Assembly: GCA_020445605.1 (NCBI GenBank)
Contig: JAGRGH010000003.1
Span: 80,150-144,149, forward strand
Length of the DNA stretch: 64,000 nt
Direction of reading: 5' to 3'
DNA from: Chromatiales bacterium
GTDB lineage: Bacteria; Pseudomonadota; Gammaproteobacteria; JAGRGH01
In this document: in pieces, positions 61,606 to 64,000 of the stretch
Layout: every line of letters starts with the position of its first letter
Numbering within the stretch: position 1 is the stretch's first letter
The notes under the pieces: generated by a model
Databases searched by the model: none
Seen by the model: only the letters and a program-made list of their open reading frames with translations
Told to the model about the DNA's origin: nothing
Position numbers and translations under genes: made by a program

Positions 61606-62610
61606 TCATACCGGCCAGTAAAGCTTCTTCAGCGGCAGGAGGTTCCGGCCTTCGATGTCCAGTTCCTCATAGTGAAGGAGAAGCGCTTCGACCAGTCCGC
61701 CGAGGTCCAGCAGGGTCAGCGGAATGCTGGCCCGGTCCGCTTCATAGCGGGCGTCCTTGGTGAATCCCCCGGTGCTGACGTATAGCCCCTTGTCGTCCGG
61801 ATGTCGGCCGCCAAGAAAGCTGCGCACTTGCTGCGCGCCAATCGCACCGCTGCGGTGCTTGACCTCGACAACGATTCGCGGCGACTCAAACCCGAAACCG
61901 TCGGGCGACGCCATTACATCCACACCGCGGTCCGGGCCTACCGGTGTGATTCTGGTCTTGTAGCCCATTGCTCGCAGCAAAGCGGCAACGAGTTTTTCCA
62001 TTTCGTCCCATCCTAGGCGGTTCACCCGATCCTTGATGATCTCGAAAGCTTCCTCGCGATAGCGTTCGAGCAGCGACTCCTCCGAGTCCTCCGCTTCCTC
62101 TTCGTCGGGTGGAGTCGTCACGCGAACTGGCGCGCCGGTCAGCAACTGCTCGATTTCGCGAGCAACGAATTCCGGCACCTTGAAGAGTGTCAGCGTAGAG
62201 CCGAGCCGATTCTTTGCCGCCAGGGTGAGATCGTCGCGAGCAACGGCGCCGTCCCAGTGCACCGGCCAGGTCTGGTCGAGCCCGTCGAACAGTCCCTGTC
62301 GATACTGATATTCGCCGCTGATGGTTCCAACGTGATAGATGCGTTTGCTGGTGTCGTAGGTGATGACCCGGTCGTCCGGCTTCAGCTCGTGCCGGAAACG
62401 GAACAACTGGCTGGATGACGAGCGAATCGCGCCATCCGGTGAGTCCGTGTATTGCTTGCGCAGGCTGGATGCGATCGCTGCCTTTTTGGGATAGGTGTTC
62501 AGGTCGCCGATGCCCTCCCAACCCAGCGCGACGACCCGATGTTCGATCAAGTCGTCAGCGAGTTGCCCGCCGGGCGAGCGCACCATCCACATCGTCTTGG
62601 CGGTCATCAC
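61606..62610 (-). CDS. Mrr-like restriction endonuclease
   Basis: A 334-residue protein. The C-terminal domain (about residues 185-300) has the Mrr/PD-(D/E)XK signature D231...E249-x-K251 (PDRGVDVMASPDG, then VVEVKHR) and AQQVRSFLGG. The N-terminal 150 residues, beginning MWMVRSPGG, resemble the modified-base reader domain found in similar restriction proteins. It probably cuts DNA with particular methylated or modified bases. It overlaps hsdM by four bases, so the two are co-translated. This is unusual because hsdS normally follows hsdM. Confidence 0.88.
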   Translation of the reverse strand: MMTAKTMWMVRSPGGQLADDLIEHRVVALGWEGIGDLNTYPKKAAIASSLRKQYTDSPDGAIRSSSSQLFRFRHELKPDDRVITYDTSKRIYHVGTISGEYQYRQGLFDGLDQTWPVHWDGAVARDDLTLAAKNRLGSTLTLFKVPEFVAREIEQLLTGAPVRVTTPPDEEEAEDSEESLLERYREEAFEIIKDRVNRLGWDEMEKLVAALLRAMGYKTRITPVGPDRGVDVMASPDGFGFESPRIVVEVKHRSGAIGAQQVRSFLGGRHPDDKGLYVSTGGFTKDARYEADRASIPLTLLDLGGLVEALLLHYEELDIEGRNLLPLKKLYWPV

Positions 62611-64000
62611 AAGGTCTCCGTTGAGTTGGGTTCCGACAGGTCCACTGCAATCTCGCGGAACTGGGCCAGCGCCGCTTCGAGATCGTCGACTATCTCCTGC
62701 GCGATGACGTCGGGCGCGGGCAGGTTGTCGGAATTGGATAGCGATTCATCCTTCAGCCAGAAAATATCCAGGCTGGCCTTGTCGCGGTTGATCAGTTCGT
62801 CGTAGCTGTAGGCACGCCAGCGGCCGTCCGGGGTTTTCTCCGACCAGGTTTCCTTGCGGGTGTGGCGGTTCTCCGGGTTGTAGCACTTCGCGAATTCATC
62901 CAGGTCTTCGCGCTGCAAGGGGTTGGTCTTGAGCGTGAAGTGCATGTTGGTGCGGAGATCATAGATCCAGAGCTTCTTGGTCCACGGGGTTTCGCTCGCG
63001 GGCTTTTTGTCGAAGAACAACACATTCGCCTTCACGCCCTGGGCGTAGAAGAGACCCGTGGGCAGGCGCAGCAGGGTGTGGACGTCGCACTCGTGCAGGA
63101 GCTTGCGGCGGATGGTTTCGCCGGCGCCGCCTTCGAACAGCACGTTGTCGGGCACGACCACGGCGGCGCGGCCGTTCTGCTTGAGCAGGGTTTTGACGTG
63201 CTGGACGAAGTTGAGCTGCTTGTTCGAGGTGGTGGTCCAGAAGTCGCCGCGCTCGACGATGTCGCGCTCTTTGCTGACTTTGCCCTCTTCCCCAACAATT
63301 GTCGTGCTGCTCTTCTTGCCGAAGGGCGGGTTGGTGAGCACCAGGTCGAAGCGGTCGCCGGGGTCGGCGGCCAGCGAGTCGTTCACCACAATGGGCTCGA
63401 AGTCCTGGCTGCCGATGCCGTGCAGCAGCATGTTCATGGCGCACAGCCTGGCGGTGGCCTGCACCAGCTCCCAGCCCTTGAAGGTTTCCTCCTTGAGCTT
63501 GGTCTTTTGCGGCTTGGTCAGGTTGGGGTTGTGCTTCACCACATAGTCGTGCGCAGCGAGCAGAAAGCCGCCGGTGCCGCAGGCCGGGTCGCTCACGGTC
63601 TCGCCGGGCTTCGGGGCCATGACATCCACAATCGCCTGGATCAGCGGGCGCGGGGTGAAGTACTGGCCGGCGCCGGACTTGGTGTCCTGTGCGTTCTTCT
63701 CCAGCAGGCCTTCGTAGGCATCGCCCTTCACATCGGCACTCATCGACACCCACTGTTCCTTGTCGATGAGATCGACCACCAGCCGCCGCAACTTGGCCGG
63801 GTCCTGGAACTTGTTCTGCGACTTGTTGAAGATCAGCCCGAGCAGGCCCTTCTGATTGCCCAGCGCCTCAAGGGTGTGGCGGTAGTGATCAAACAGCTCG
63901 TCGCCGTCTTTCTTGATGAGGCTCGGCCAGCTGTACTGCTCCGGCACTGGGCTCTTCTGGTTGTACGGCGCCTTGGTGCGCTCGTCGGCCATCTTGAGGA
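62607..64000 (-). CDS. hsdM: Type I restriction-modification DNA methylase subunit (partial)
   Basis: At least 461 residues, with the frame still open at the right edge; the family N-terminus should lie outside the window. It shows DPACGTGGFLLAAHDYV (SAM binding) and LTNPPFGKKS (the NPPF catalytic motif). It methylates adenine at N6 at sites chosen by HsdS. It is the first gene seen of the defence-type stretch and leads directly into the Mrr-like gene. hsdS and hsdR are not seen here and may lie upstream. Confidence 0.93.
   Translation of the reverse strand, partial: LKMADERTKAPYNQKSPVPEQYSWPSLIKKDGDELFDHYRHTLEALGNQKGLLGLIFNKSQNKFQDPAKLRRLVVDLIDKEQWVSMSADVKGDAYEGLLEKNAQDTKSGAGQYFTPRPLIQAIVDVMAPKPGETVSDPACGTGGFLLAAHDYVVKHNPNLTKPQKTKLKEETFKGWELVQATARLCAMNMLLHGIGSQDFEPIVVNDSLAADPGDRFDLVLTNPPFGKKSSTTIVGEEGKVSKERDIVERGDFWTTTSNKQLNFVQHVKTLLKQNGRAAVVVPDNVLFEGGAGETIRRKLLHECDVHTLLRLPTGLFYAQGVKANVLFFDKKPASETPWTKKLWIYDLRTNMHFTLKTNPLQREDLDEFAKCYNPENRHTRKETWSEKTPDGRWRAYSYDELINRDKASLDIFWLKDESLSNSDNLPAPDVIAQEIVDDLEAALAQFREIAVDLSEPNSTETL

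Overview
The window is GC-rich chromosomal DNA packed with genes on both strands. Gene content and order point to a gammaproteobacterium, most likely of the Chromatiales/Ectothiorhodospiraceae type. The supporting neighbourhoods are petABC-sspA-sspB, mlaFEDCB-murA-hisGDC, rlmH-maf-rng-yhdP-nitrilase-tldD-pmbA, an AmgK-type sugar kinase and a NaChBac/NavMs-type sodium channel. The assignment is by gene content only; no rRNA or tRNA gene was seen.

Layout. 1-6410: the tail of an unknown gene, a WYL regulator divergent from amgK, a DUF4395 membrane protein, a long non-coding stretch ending in a strong orphan terminator, a DUF3592 protein and fadH. 6448-13774 (minus strand): one long run, mlaFEDCB-murA-hisG-hisD-hisC, linking outer-membrane lipid asymmetry, peptidoglycan precursor synthesis and histidine synthesis. 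13878-19443: a DUF72-like gene overlapping folA, an exported methyltransferase-like protein, an NRDE/TANGO2 protein, an exported dienelactone-hydrolase-like protein with an odd nucleophile site, then an unrecognised three-repeat protein convergent with a radical SAM/SPASM gene. 19505-22652: prfC, an MBL hydrolase, ibaG and two small genes. 23034-23465: two different MITE-like elements stacked in one CTAG site beside sspB. 23462-27290: sspB, sspA and the cytochrome bc1 operon.

27637-34312 is the most distinctive block: seven overlapping or closely spaced genes forming a second, dedicated type II fatty acid synthase. It holds a FabL-like enoyl reductase, a FabG-like ketoreductase, an elongated acyl carrier protein, a double-hotdog dehydratase, an intact ketosynthase, a ketosynthase lacking the catalytic cysteine, and a fusion of an AcpS-like domain to an LpxL-type acyltransferase. 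The layout recalls the rhizobial acpXL/lpxXL very-long-chain lipid A locus, but its parts differ. The inferred product is a saturated specialised acyl chain made on a private carrier and moved to a membrane lipid.

34322-42955: a NIF3 protein, two GGDEF-EAL proteins, a DegS-like protease and ilvD. 43066-54280: rlmH, maf, rng, yhdP, a nitrilase, tldD, pmbA and a membrane-anchored phosphatase. 54307-60164: ferredoxin, DUF4442, a spermidine-synthase-like protein, a peroxiredoxin, a sodium channel, small hypothetical genes, a DUF938 methyltransferase, a DUF486 protein and a HIT protein. 60235-64000: a defence-type region with a winged-helix/nucleotidyltransferase pair, an Mrr-like restriction enzyme and a type I methylase (hsdM) running off the right edge.
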